Shown here piece after piece: positions 54,597 through 63,573 of a DNA stretch of 64,000 nucleotides. The DNA is from Sphingobacteriales bacterium 50-39 (GTDB taxonomy: Bacteria > Bacteroidota > Bacteroidia > Chitinophagales > Chitinophagaceae): contig MKTZ01000009.1 in NCBI GenBank assembly GCA_001898505.1, forward strand, positions 248,001 to 312,000, written 5' to 3'. The notes beneath the pieces were generated by a model that saw only the letters and a program-made list of their open reading frames with translations, did no database searches and was not told where the DNA came from. Positions within the stretch are counted from its first letter, which is position 1; each line of letters opens with the position of its first letter. The position numbers and the translations under genes were made by a program.

Positions 54597-56450
54597 ATGA
54601 CAACATTCTTCGATAAGCTGAAGGAGAATTTTATTGTCCTCACCGTAGGTATTCTCATTGGTATTCCAGCACTCGGGATACTGTTACCCAATCTCTTCTC
54701 ATTCCTCTCCAGTTCCGGCGCGGGCGGGCGCTTCGATCTTTCCTGTGTCTTCAAGGTATTCACCATGTTGTATTTTTCACTGCCCTTCCTCCTGTTAATG
54801 CTGCTGGTACTGCTGCAATTCAAGGGTCAGCTGGGGATTGGGGTTAGGGAGGATCTGGCCATATTCATGGGGGGATTGACCTTCAGCATGGCGCTTACCC
54901 TCATTCAGCATGGCCTGAATGTGGGCCATAACGAGCGTCCCATGCTAATAGCTCCTATAATTTGTATGCTGGCCCTGGGATATTATATCTTTTCAATCTG
55001 GAAAAAGCTTCGCAAAATAGATATCAGGGACATAGCGATCTGGCATTTCCATATATTTTTTATTCTTGTTCCCATTCAGTCTGCTGTTTCTATCCTGCTG
55101 ACCTCCTTTCCGGACATCGAAGGTAGCGGGACCTTTGTATTATCCTGCCTGGTTCTTTATTGCATCCCGCTGATCATATATTTGTCCCACCGTTCGGTGC
55201 AATGGCTTCGTGGAACAATGCAGAAAAGGAAGGCATATGTATTTATTGTATTAGTCCTGCTACCTATATTACTAACAGTTATACTGTTCTTTTCACATAG
55301 CCCGAAGGAAGCCTGGGGTTATAGCTGGCCGGATTCCGAGACGAGATACAAGGGGTACTTCAGGAGTTCCAACCAGTTGGACTCTATGCGCCGGGTATCG
55401 GAAACGGTGGAAAAACTGCAGAAAATATCTCTCATCAACAAGAAGAAGGCAGCCTTGGATTCCCTGTTTAGTTCCTATTCCGCCGACGGATGGAAGAAGA
55501 CGGAGTTATTTCACGCGGGCAATGAGTATCAAAAATTTTTTAAGTCGATAGAAGAAGTGCATTTCCTGGAAGTGAGTTATTTCAGCGTGCGACCCGCGGG
55601 GCGGGATAATGATTCCACGCTGCGGGTCCGGCAGGATTCCTTATTGAAGACATACGCCGACTACCTGCATGCTCAGTATGACGCCACCAACGATCTTGGC
55701 AAGTTCGACCTGTTGGCGCTGGTAAGGAAAACACAAAAGATGGGAGCTATTGTCTTTATCTCCGCCATCCTTATTCTGCTGGCTATCCTCTCGGTGTTCT
55801 ATTTCGATCAGGAAGCGAAACCAGCTTCGAAAATATTGTCATTGGATCAGGAGTCGGCAAAGCCCGCAGAAGACAAAGACAGGCCGGGTATACGGTATGA
55901 CCTTCAGGTGTCCTTATTGGTGATCCTGGTGTTATTTATCCCTCTGATCAAACACGTGACCGCAAAGGAGCTCGATCCCCAGCAACCTTTCAAATTATAT
56001 GAAGTGAGGAATTGGAATCTGGCAAATGCGGTGACGCCCGCCGTGAAGGATGAATATACCAGGGATACCATTATTGTATCCCTGAAGGACTCCTGCGCTC
56101 GTCCCTGTTGCGAAGCCCCGGCAGAAATCGAACCCGCCGGCATATTTACCCTGGAAAAGAAGCTGGAGCAGCAGTTGACTGTCCTGAACACTATGCTGAT
56201 CGAGATAAGATCGAGGGAGGACTCTATTTCGTTGAATAACAAGATCGCATTTTACAATTGGATCAGGACAACGCCTGCAAGCTTGGACCGTTTGGCTGAT
56301 TCGTTGGGCAAGGTCATTAAAAATACACACGACAACAATATCAACATTGCCATCGCCAACGGCCGATTGGAGGAGATTAGAAAATTGATTGCCCAGCTGA
56401 ACCTCACAGTGCAGAACATCAGTCTCAAACCCAATATGTCAAAACAATAA
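54597..56450 (+). CDS. Large membrane protein of unknown function
   Basis: The ATG at 54597 is used (617 residues); an in-frame ATG at 54486 lies in the HU terminator. The N-terminal ~230 residues contain six or seven membrane segments. A soluble region with many charged residues follows (about 235-375), then two more membrane segments (about 380-400 and 435-455), and a C-terminal soluble helical region with a Cys pair (CARPCCEAPAE). No catalytic motif was recognised. It is followed 2 nt later by a possible lipoprotein gene, so the two may act together. Confidence 0.55.
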   Translation: MTTFFDKLKENFIVLTVGILIGIPALGILLPNLFSFLSSSGAGGRFDLSCVFKVFTMLYFSLPFLLLMLLVLLQFKGQLGIGVREDLAIFMGGLTFSMALTLIQHGLNVGHNERPMLIAPIICMLALGYYIFSIWKKLRKIDIRDIAIWHFHIFFILVPIQSAVSILLTSFPDIEGSGTFVLSCLVLYCIPLIIYLSHRSVQWLRGTMQKRKAYVFIVLVLLPILLTVILFFSHSPKEAWGYSWPDSETRYKGYFRSSNQLDSMRRVSETVEKLQKISLINKKKAALDSLFSSYSADGWKKTELFHAGNEYQKFFKSIEEVHFLEVSYFSVRPAGRDNDSTLRVRQDSLLKTYADYLHAQYDATNDLGKFDLLALVRKTQKMGAIVFISAILILLAILSVFYFDQEAKPASKILSLDQESAKPAEDKDRPGIRYDLQVSLLVILVLFIPLIKHVTAKELDPQQPFKLYEVRNWNLANAVTPAVKDEYTRDTIIVSLKDSCARPCCEAPAEIEPAGIFTLEKKLEQQLTVLNTMLIEIRSREDSISLNNKIAFYNWIRTTPASLDRLADSLGKVIKNTHDNNINIAIANGRLEEIRKLIAQLNLTVQNISLKPNMSKQ

Positions 56451-56452
56451 TT

Positions 56453-56884
56453 ATGAAATTGATGTTGCTTTTTCTTATTCTCAGCGCGGAAGTTGGATGC
56501 ATATCCACGCCCCGCAAGGCGTTATTGGTAAGGACGGCGGATAGTATTTCCTTGCGTGTGGATGATGTTGTCAGGAATAGTGGAGCAAAAGTGGACAAAG
56601 ACACTACTGCAATCTGGGAGAGATCGCTTCACCAGGACCTCTTAATATTGAATGACAGCCTGTTGGGCAGCCGCCCTGGATGGTTTATTCATAAATCGAA
56701 GTGGAGAGCTTATCGCAATGATTACTATTTCCTGGTGCGGCTGCATTTGAACCCTGGTTTAAACGGACCGGCATTGGCCGTAGCGCTGAATAACTACGCC
56801 AGAGATGTCATACAGATACAACGGATCACTGCCCGCTGGCGCAGGCATATTTCACATCCACTGCCACCTCCCGCTATTTACTAG
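56453..56884 (+). CDS. Putative small lipoprotein
   Basis: A 143-residue protein whose start MKLMLLFLILSAEVGC has a lipobox-like cysteine at 16, so it is probably a lipoprotein. The rest is helical and basic with no known domain. It starts 2 nt after the membrane protein's stop and its own end overlaps the convergent cation transporter gene by 11 nt. Confidence 0.5.
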   Translation: MKLMLLFLILSAEVGCISTPRKALLVRTADSISLRVDDVVRNSGAKVDKDTTAIWERSLHQDLLILNDSLLGSRPGWFIHKSKWRAYRNDYYFLVRLHLNPGLNGPALAVALNNYARDVIQIQRITARWRRHISHPLPPPAIY

Positions 56885-57908
56885 GAAACTCCAAATGCAG
56901 CTGCCCATCCGGCACGCTGGCCGTCCCCCGCTCATGTTTCTTATTCGCCACTACATTCTGCAGGGTCCATTCCACCCGTCCTTCAAATGCATGTTTGCGG
57001 ACCTGGCAACCTTCCTTTGTACAGATGGGGCAGGAGAAGTCCATACAGGCATCGGTGTGGACAAAGAATTCCACGGCCTCGCCAAACTCCTTGCGGATGA
57101 GAGCGGTCAGCGCATCGATCTCCACATGCGCCTCGACGAGATTGAGATACCAGGGCAGGGTAAGATGACAATCCACGTGCAGGATGTCCCCATACTTGAT
57201 CACCCGGAGATTGTGCAGGTCCACCCAATTATCCCGCCGGTGGGCATTGAGATACGCCACCATGCGTTGCAGCAGCTTCACATCCGCCTCGTCCATGATG
57301 CCGGCGATGCTGCGGCGCAATATCCTGTAGCCTGTGAAGATGATGATGGCGGCAAAGAGGAGGGAGACGATAGAGTCCAGGATCGTCAGCTTGGTATACC
57401 AGATGATGACAAGGCCAGCGACGATACCAATGGTGCTATAGGTGTCCGACTGGAGATGCTTGCCGCTGGCCTCCAGGGCCATGGAGCCGTTCTTTTTTCC
57501 CTTGTAGATACTGACGGCGCCAACGATGAAATTGATGACGGCTGTGACGGCTACGAGATAGATACCCTTGTCCAGTTTTTCGAGTGCGTGGGGATGAATA
57601 AAATCCATTATGGCCTCGTAGATGATGATCAGCCCGGCCATAATGACCAGCGAGCCTTCCACAGCGGCGGAGAGAAATTCCGCCTTGCCATGCCCATAAG
57701 GATGGTCTTCATCGCGTGGCTTGGCGGCTACATAGAGGCTATACAATCCAATAAAACCAGCAATGACATTGACGGTGCTTTCCAGGGCATCGGTGAGTAT
57801 GGCTACGGACTGTGTAAGATAGTATGCTGCCAGCTTCACGAAGAAGAGGACAACGGCAGTGACTACTACCCATTGTTGCAGACGGATATTTTCTTTTCCT
57901 TTTCCCAA
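56874..57908 (-). CDS. Cation diffusion facilitator transporter
   Basis: A 344-residue inner-membrane metal exporter (zinc, iron or manganese type) working against protons. It shows TDALESTVNVIAGFIGLYSL with the helix-2 metal site, DEDHPYGHGKAEF, and six membrane helices to about residue 215. The C-terminal cytoplasmic domain ends with an extra cysteine-rich part (CMDFSCPICTKEGC). The best start is a TTG at 57908, as no ATG lies upstream in frame and MGKGKENIRLQQW fits the family. It follows the LptF/LptG gene by 10 nt on the same strand. Confidence 0.9.
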   Translation of the reverse strand: MGKGKENIRLQQWVVVTAVVLFFVKLAAYYLTQSVAILTDALESTVNVIAGFIGLYSLYVAAKPRDEDHPYGHGKAEFLSAAVEGSLVIMAGLIIIYEAIMDFIHPHALEKLDKGIYLVAVTAVINFIVGAVSIYKGKKNGSMALEASGKHLQSDTYSTIGIVAGLVIIWYTKLTILDSIVSLLFAAIIIFTGYRILRRSIAGIMDEADVKLLQRMVAYLNAHRRDNWVDLHNLRVIKYGDILHVDCHLTLPWYLNLVEAHVEIDALTALIRKEFGEAVEFFVHTDACMDFSCPICTKEGCQVRKHAFEGRVEWTLQNVVANKKHERGTASVPDGQLHLEFPSK

Positions 57909-57918
57909 ACAGGAATGA

Positions 57919-59529
57919 TTATACGGTTGCTGCCCGGGCTTCGCGGCGGCGCCGGATCATATTCCGGATGGCCCTGGCTATGCGGAAATAGAATTCTTTA
58001 TTGAACAGCTGTGAATCGTGCAGGGCCTTGTATACCAGGAACAGTCCAATCGGCGTCAGCACATAGGTGGCCATCCACATACCGGCCAAAGGCGTCAGCA
58101 CATCTTCTTTTACAAACTTCTTCCCGAAATTATTCAACAGGAAGAAGATCACAAAAAAGACGACGGCAAACACCAGCGGCATACCGATACCACCCTTCCG
58201 GATGATAGAACCCAGGGGTGCCCCGATGAGGAACATCACGAGACAGGCTACGGAAAGGGTCAACTTCTCATGCCAGGCAATCCTGTGGACACGCAGGTCG
58301 TTCTCTTCATTGGAATATAAAAAAGCAGGCTGATCCAGATTGATCTTGGCGGTTTGCACCTGTGAGATGGCATTGCTCAGTACGGCGTTGCGGGTGCTGT
58401 CAGGCAAATAATCGTAGAATCCTGGCGGCGGAGGCGGGGTAGCCTTTGCAACCTTGGTAGGCGCGGGCTTTTTATTTTTCGACGTGTCCGGATGATTTTT
58501 CGACGTATCAGGAGGAGAGGGGGTTGCTGCCGCCACCGAAGGAGTGGGTTTTGCCAGCAGATAGCGGGAGTCTATCTTTTGAAGCTTTTCCACATCGGCC
58601 CAGCCGGTGGTATCCAGCATCTTCAGGAACTTCAATGTGATCCGGAAATTTTCGGCAGTGTGTGCACGATAGGCTGCCTGCAATTTCTTAAGCGAGTCGA
58701 TGTTGTGCCCTAGCTGACTCATGGTCAGCATCTGGTAATTGTTCTTAAAGGCGCTGTCCTCCGTCTTGTTGAGTTTGAAGGAGCTGAGGTCGAGAACTTT
58801 CTTGTACTCTTTAAAGCCCATCCGGATGAATTCGGTATTGGTGGACATCCTGTCGCCCTTGCCTTCCTGGTAGATCCAGCCATTCTGGAGGGTAAAGACC
58901 AGCGAGTGCTTGTCGGGGGTGACCACCATCTTCCCATTCTCCGCAATGATGATATGGTCCTGCGCACCGGAGAAATCCTGCTCATAGATGACGACATTGC
59001 GAATGGTGGAGTCGTCTTTTTCCTTCTTGCCTATCTTGATGACATAGCCTTCTATCTTGTCATAGAAAACACCCTCTTTTATATCAAAGGCGGGCTTGGA
59101 GACGATGATATCATACTTCAACGTATTCATCTTCAGATTGGCTACCGGGATGATGTTGTTGTTGAATAGAAAGGCGATGTAACAGATGCCGATGGAAATG
59201 ACCATAACAGGCCGCATAAAGCGCAATAAAGAGATGCCCGCGGACTTGATGGCAATGAGCTCGAAAGTCTCGCCCAGGTTGCCAAAGGTCATGATAGAGG
59301 ATAATAGCACGGCCAGGGGTAGGGCCAGGGGAACCAGGGTAGCGCTGACGTAAAGGATCAGCCGGGCCACTGTGATCATATCCACCCCCTTGCCTACGAT
59401 GTCGTCGATGTACAGCCAGAAGAACTGCAGCACCAGCACGAAGAGGGTGATGAAGAACGTGGCGATAAAAGGACCTATAAAAGCCTTTATGATGAGAAGG
59501 TCCAGTTTTTTAATTGGGTTTTTAAGCAC
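57919..59529 (-). CDS. LptF/LptG-family (YjgP/YjgQ) permease
   Basis: Inner-membrane subunit of the machine that lifts lipopolysaccharide from the inner membrane. I chose a GTG at 59529 (VLKNPIKKLDLLIIKAF), giving 536 residues; a TTG at 59598 would overlap the divergent gene. Three membrane helices lie at the N-terminus (about 15-120), a long periplasmic jellyroll region follows, then a Pro/Ala/Lys-rich insert near 360-395 that looks unusual, and three C-terminal helices (LVMFLIGAPLGSIIRKGGIG is typical). Confidence 0.9.
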   Translation of the reverse strand: MLKNPIKKLDLLIIKAFIGPFIATFFITLFVLVLQFFWLYIDDIVGKGVDMITVARLILYVSATLVPLALPLAVLLSSIMTFGNLGETFELIAIKSAGISLLRFMRPVMVISIGICYIAFLFNNNIIPVANLKMNTLKYDIIVSKPAFDIKEGVFYDKIEGYVIKIGKKEKDDSTIRNVVIYEQDFSGAQDHIIIAENGKMVVTPDKHSLVFTLQNGWIYQEGKGDRMSTNTEFIRMGFKEYKKVLDLSSFKLNKTEDSAFKNNYQMLTMSQLGHNIDSLKKLQAAYRAHTAENFRITLKFLKMLDTTGWADVEKLQKIDSRYLLAKPTPSVAAATPSPPDTSKNHPDTSKNKKPAPTKVAKATPPPPPGFYDYLPDSTRNAVLSNAISQVQTAKINLDQPAFLYSNEENDLRVHRIAWHEKLTLSVACLVMFLIGAPLGSIIRKGGIGMPLVFAVVFFVIFFLLNNFGKKFVKEDVLTPLAGMWMATYVLTPIGLFLVYKALHDSQLFNKEFYFRIARAIRNMIRRRREARAATV

Positions 59530-59567
59530 AGACGACGACGTTGGTGAATGATGGTTACCTTTATCGC

Positions 59568-60185
59568 ATGAACGACGCCGCGAAGGTACAACTTTCAAAA
59601 GAGGAAATGGCCCTGGTCAGTGATCCTGCCTGGATTTTAACGAAGAATTCCATTATGGAGCGAGCTGTCCAATTGATGGCGGAATTAAGCCAACACTATG
59701 AGCCTGAGCTGACAGGTTTGAGGCGGGTCGTGGAGGCCGCAGGATATATTCTCCCAGCGAATTGGGACAGACCCAAGATATCCCGGGGCGAAAATTACCA
59801 GGGGCTGCCCTATGTAGTGCTGGATCAACCCCGGCTGTTCGGTAAGGAAGACATATTAGCCATTCGTACCATGTTCTGGTGGGGGCATTATTTCATGGTG
59901 ACCTTGCATCTGAAAGGGGTAATGCAAGAGCGATTTGCGGGCGAGCTGGAAAGGCATGCAGGGGATCTGGCCAAAGCGGGTTTTCATATCGCGATGTCCG
60001 GTGATGAATGGAGGCACGAACTGGAGGACGATAATTATCGTCTATTGCAGACAGATAGTATAGACAAGAGTACGGCATACCCCTTCATCAAGCTGTCTGC
60101 AAAATGTAGTTTGGATAGGTGGAATGAGAGTCTTGAGATACTGTTTGGATTATTCCGGACCCTGGTACGGGCGTTAGGAGAATGA
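59568..60185 (+). CDS. Conserved hypothetical protein
   Basis: A 205-residue soluble protein from the ATG at 59568; a TTG at 59541 is an alternative. It is not recognised. It contains a conserved-looking RPKISRGENYQGLPYVVLDQPRLF (two halves) near 65-88 and MFWWGHYFMVTLHLKG near 96-111, consistent with an alpha/beta enzyme or binding fold. It is divergent from the LptF/LptG gene with only 38 nt between starts, so the two share a promoter region. Confidence 0.55.
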   Translation: MNDAAKVQLSKEEMALVSDPAWILTKNSIMERAVQLMAELSQHYEPELTGLRRVVEAAGYILPANWDRPKISRGENYQGLPYVVLDQPRLFGKEDILAIRTMFWWGHYFMVTLHLKGVMQERFAGELERHAGDLAKAGFHIAMSGDEWRHELEDDNYRLLQTDSIDKSTAYPFIKLSAKCSLDRWNESLEILFGLFRTLVRALGE

Positions 60186-60206
60186 AGGCCCGCACCGGAC
60201 AAGCAA

Positions 60207-60587
60207 TTAGTTACCCAGGCGGTGGAAGAGGTCTTTCACCTGGTAGCTCCAAAGCTGGCTTTGGTCTTTTATCTCAGTTTTGTTAGCGAAATCCTTTATG
60301 ATAAGTATCGTTTGATTCGTGACTTCGGACTTTTCAATACGGAATTCAAAAAATTCTTCTTGTGGCGCATGCTGCCAGTGGAAGCGTATGAATTTTTCAA
60401 ATTCACTCTCCATCACATCGGCCCTGTCGGTAGAACCATTCCAGGAGAAGGAAAATACATTATCACGTTCATCTACTTTATCTGCAAACCACTCCTGCAG
60501 CCCGGCGGGAGTGCTCAAAAATTCATATAAAATGGAAGGTGAACATCTTACAGGATACTCAAGCGTAAAAAGTTGTTTCTTACTCAT
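60207..60587 (-). CDS. START-like domain protein
   Basis: A 126-residue protein of the START/AHSA1 superfamily: LEYPVRCSPSILYEFLSTPAGLQEWFADKV at the start (in two parts), FEFRIEKSEVT, and the closing helix LWSYQVKDLFHRLGN. The fold makes a hydrophobic pocket for a lipid or other apolar ligand; role unknown. It converges on the previous gene with a 21-nt gap. Confidence 0.75.
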   Translation of the reverse strand: MSKKQLFTLEYPVRCSPSILYEFLSTPAGLQEWFADKVDERDNVFSFSWNGSTDRADVMESEFEKFIRFHWQHAPQEEFFEFRIEKSEVTNQTILIIKDFANKTEIKDQSQLWSYQVKDLFHRLGN

Positions 60588-60906
60588 CTATTACTTTTGT
60601 TCAATTGACTTTGTACCAAACGCGGCATGTGCAATTATAATTAAATAATTCAACCGTCAAAATTTTTTTTCACCGCGTTTTAATGTCTGAAATCGGTGTA
60701 AATCAATGGTTTTTCATCCTATGTGGACTGATAATCAGTCGATTACGAAAAATAATTTTTGCCTTGTATGGAAAATGTTATATTAGTGATCACATCTACC
60801 TGAATCAGTTGACGGCCATTGGTACAAGAAAAGCGTTAATTATTCGTTTTTAATTAATTCCAGTAAACCTTAAACCTTTAAAAAAACCCTTTAAAGACCT
60901 CTGCCT
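60588..60906. other. A+T-rich intergenic region upstream of rpoD
   Basis: About 320 nt that must contain divergent promoters for the START-like gene and rpoD. No exact TAnnTTTG was found; TAATTTTTG near 60747 differs by one extra T. No RNA gene was seen. Confidence 0.4.
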
Positions 60907-61782
60907 ATGAGTATGCGTCAACTCAAGATCACGAAGAGTATAACAAATCGTGAGTCTCAGAGCCTTGAGAAGTACCTGCAGGAGATTGGAAAAGTGGAGC
61001 TGATCACGCCGGAAGAGGAAGTAAAGCTCGCCATCCGTATCAAGCAGGGAGATCAACGGGCTCTCGACAAGCTAACAAAGGCCAATCTTAGATTCGTGGT
61101 ATCTGTGGCAAAACAGTACCAGAACCAAGGACTTTCTTTACCCGACCTCATCAATGAGGGTAACCTGGGCTTGATCAAGGCGGCACAACGCTTCGACGAG
61201 ACCCGCGGTTTTAAGTTCATTTCCTACGCTGTATGGTGGATTCGTCAGAGTATTCTGCAGGCATTGGCAGAGCAATCCCGTATTGTCCGACTGCCCCTGA
61301 ATAAGGTAGGTCTTACCAACCGTATCCAGAAAGCCTATTCCCAGCTGGAACAGGAGTTCGAACGTGAACCTTCTGCCGAAGAACTGGCCGAGATACTGGA
61401 GCTGGACATCGAGGAGGTCTCCTCTACTCTCGGTATCGCAGCCCGTCACGTAAGCATGGATACGCCTCTTTCCGAGGGCGAAGAGAACACGCTGATAGAT
61501 GTGCTGGAGAATCCCAATGCGGAAAGGGCCGAGACCAATATCGAGCATAAGGAATCCCTTAAGCAGGAGATAGACCGCAGCCTGAAGACATTGACCGAAA
61601 GGCAGAAAGAAGTTATCTGCTTCTTCTTCGGCATCGGGGTCGACCATCCCATGAGCCTGGAGGACATAGGGGAGAAGTTCAATCTCACCCGCGAGCGGGT
61701 CCGTCAGATAAAGGACAAGGCGATCACAAAGTTGAGAAGCAATTCCAGGAGCAAGATGCTCAGGAGCTACCTGGGAATTTGA
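60907..61782 (+). CDS. rpoD: Primary RNA polymerase sigma factor RpoD (SigA)
   Basis: The housekeeping sigma factor. At 291 residues it is short, as usual in Bacteroidota, lacking the long region 1.1 of proteobacteria. Region 1.2 ([16 protein letters not shown]), region 2 ([18 protein letters not shown] and [19 protein letters not shown], cut by eye), region 3 and region 4 ([15 protein letters not shown], then [22 protein letters not shown] in two parts) are all clear. It recognises the TTTG / TAnnTTTG promoters seen in this window. Confidence 0.96.
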   Translation: MSMRQLKITKSITNRESQSLEKYLQEIGKVELITPEEEVKLAIRIKQGDQRALDKLTKANLRFVVSVAKQYQNQGLSLPDLINEGNLGLIKAAQRFDETRGFKFISYAVWWIRQSILQALAEQSRIVRLPLNKVGLTNRIQKAYSQLEQEFEREPSAEELAEILELDIEEVSSTLGIAARHVSMDTPLSEGEENTLIDVLENPNAERAETNIEHKESLKQEIDRSLKTLTERQKEVICFFFGIGVDHPMSLEDIGEKFNLTRERVRQIKDKAITKLRSNSRSKMLRSYLGI

Positions 61783-61839
61783 TCAATCAAAAGAAGAAAT
61801 TATTGAGATAAACAATTACACTGCACAGACATTTTTTCG

Positions 61840-61847
61840 TAATTTTG
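61840..61847 (+). promoter_or_regulatory. Candidate -7 promoter element TAATTTTG for ffh
   Basis: An exact TAnnTTTG match 96 nt before the ffh start. The -33 region has TTAC in place of TTTG. A strong hairpin with a T-tail follows 12 nt downstream. Confidence 0.5.
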
Positions 61848-61859
61848 GCATCCTATTTT

Positions 61860-61896
61860 AAGTGAATACGTGATTGTATTCACTTTCTTTTTTATT
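61860..61896 (+). terminator. Strong hairpin with T-rich tail in the rpoD-ffh gap
   Basis: A perfect 10-bp stem (61860-61869 with 61876-61885), 6-nt loop, and T-rich tail to about 61896. It fits an intrinsic terminator of rpoD, but it lies downstream of the candidate ffh promoter and so would also head the ffh leader. Confidence 0.75.
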
Positions 61897-61943
61897 GTTT
61901 CTTCCTGGTCCGGCCAGGGGACAACACGTAAAATCAGCAAATT

Positions 61944-63269
61944 ATGTTCGAAAATCTCAGCGAGCGGCTGGAGTCGGCGTTCAAGCAGATAAAAGGGGAA
62001 GGCCGTATCACCGAGCTGAATATTGCCGCCACCGTAAAGGACATTCGTCGTGCCCTTATCGATGCGGACGTCAACTTTAAGATAGCCAAGGACTTCACCG
62101 ACGTAGTAAAAGAGAAGGCTCTTGGCCAGAAAGTGCTTACTGCCGTGAGTCCTGGTCAGCTGATGGTAAAGATCGTAAAGGACGAGCTGGCCGAGCTGAT
62201 GGGCGGGCAGGAGAGTGAGCTCAACGCCAAAGGCAATCCGGCCGTCATCCTCATAGCGGGTCTGCAGGGTAGTGGTAAGACCACTTTCAGCGGCAAGCTG
62301 GCCAATTACCTGAAAGGCCGTAAGGGGCTGTCTCCCATGCTGATAGCTGCCGATATCTATCGTCCGGCGGCCATCGAGCAATTGAAGGTTTTGGGTGGCC
62401 AGATCGGGGTGGATGTATACAGCGAGCCGGAGAACAAGAACGCCGTCAAGATCGCCCAGGACGCCATCAAGGAAGCCCGTAGCAAGAATAAGAATGTGGT
62501 GATAATAGATACTGCCGGTCGCCTGGCAGTAGATGAAGCCATGATGCAGGAGGTCGCCGCTATCAAGGCAGCTGTCAATCCCCAGGAGATCCTCTTCGTG
62601 GTGGACTCCATGACCGGTCAGGACGCCGTCAATACCGCCAAAGCCTTTAATGACAGGCTGGACTTCTCCGGCGTGGTGTTGACCAAACTGGACGGTGATA
62701 CCCGTGGTGGGGCCGCCATATCCATCAAATATACCGTCAACAAGCCTATAAAGTTTATCAGCAGCGGGGAAAAGATGGACACGCTGGATGTCTTCTATCC
62801 AGAGCGTATGGCGCAACGTATCCTGGGGATGGGTGATATCACTACCCTTGTGGAAAAGGCGCAGGCGCAGTTTGACGAGGTGGAAGCCAAAAAGCTGGAG
62901 AAGAAGATCCGGAAGAACCAGTTCGACTTCGAGGACTTCAAACAGCAGCTGGAGCAGATCAAGCGGATGGGAAATATCAAAGATCTCCTGGGTATGATAC
63001 CTGGTGTAGGCAAGGCTATGAAGGACATCGACATCAGCGACGACGCCTTCAAGGGCATCGAGGCCATCATCAATTCCATGACCCCTTACGAACGGGCCAA
63101 TCCCGACGTCATCGACCAGAGCCGCCGCAAGCGCCTGGCCAGTGGTAGTGGTAAGGATATCAATGAGATCAATGCTTTTCTCAAGCAATTTGACCAGATG
63201 AAACAGATGATGAAAATGATGAACAAAATGCCCATGGGAATGGGGAAAATGGGCATGGGCCGGAGGTAA
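61944..63269 (+). CDS. ffh: Signal recognition particle GTPase Ffh
   Basis: A 441-residue protein that binds signal sequences on ribosomes and, with FtsY, brings them to the membrane. The N domain covers about 1-90; the G domain has GLQGSGKTTFSGKLANYL, DTAGRL and TKLDGDTRGG; the M domain (about 300-441) ends in a methionine-rich tail (MMKMMNKMPMGMGKMGMGRR, as separate short runs). It is normal in length. The SRP RNA gene is not in the window. Confidence 0.97.
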   Translation: MFENLSERLESAFKQIKGEGRITELNIAATVKDIRRALIDADVNFKIAKDFTDVVKEKALGQKVLTAVSPGQLMVKIVKDELAELMGGQESELNAKGNPAVILIAGLQGSGKTTFSGKLANYLKGRKGLSPMLIAADIYRPAAIEQLKVLGGQIGVDVYSEPENKNAVKIAQDAIKEARSKNKNVVIIDTAGRLAVDEAMMQEVAAIKAAVNPQEILFVVDSMTGQDAVNTAKAFNDRLDFSGVVLTKLDGDTRGGAAISIKYTVNKPIKFISSGEKMDTLDVFYPERMAQRILGMGDITTLVEKAQAQFDEVEAKKLEKKIRKNQFDFEDFKQQLEQIKRMGNIKDLLGMIPGVGKAMKDIDISDDAFKGIEAIINSMTPYERANPDVIDQSRRKRLASGSGKDINEINAFLKQFDQMKQMMKMMNKMPMGMGKMGMGRR

Positions 63270-63573
63270 AGGGAAATAGGTGCATAACGGACCCAAGGTC
63301 CGTTGTCCGAAGGACAGACATTAGACTTTTCAGGAAAACGGGGCATATTTAGTGGAGACCATTTTCCTGACATATAACTGTCAGAGAAACAGCCAGTTTG
63401 ACGGTCTCCCGAAAAGTTAAAATTTTCCGCCGTTCATAAATTTCTGGCCTCAGGATTCGGCCAAAAGGTTTCGATTTATTATTTTTGAATAATTAGCAGC
63501 AGATCGCTACATTTGCGGTCCAAAAAGAAAGAAGGTAACCTTATTTGTTCACGCATTTAAATTTCTATTTAAA
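63270..63573. other. Structured intergenic region between ffh and rpsP
   Basis: Several inverted repeats crowd here: AACGGACC with GGTCCGTT (63286-63304), GTCC with GGAC (63305-63315), TCAGGAAAA with TTTTCCTGA (63330-63370), GGAGACC with GGTCTCC (63354-63409) and ACTTTTC with GAAAAGT (63325-63417). Some are mutually exclusive. All lie before the rpsP promoter, so they belong to the ffh 3' end or to an unannotated RNA. Confidence 0.55.
63484..63515 (+). promoter_or_regulatory. Consensus Bacteroidota promoter for rpsP
   Basis: TTTG at 63484-63487, a 20-nt spacer, and TACATTTG at 63508-63515 match the published Bacteroidota consensus (TTTG / TAnnTTTG, spacer about 19-21) exactly. The expected start site is about 50 nt before the rpsP ATG. 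Confidence 0.8.

Noticed and set aside
56805-58004. 399-codon plus-strand ORF opposite the cation transporter
   Set aside because: Mirror of the CDF gene; no supporting features.
61800-63296. 498-codon minus-strand ORF opposite ffh
   Set aside because: Antisense to the highly conserved ffh gene; His/Leu-rich composition is typical of a mirrored frame.
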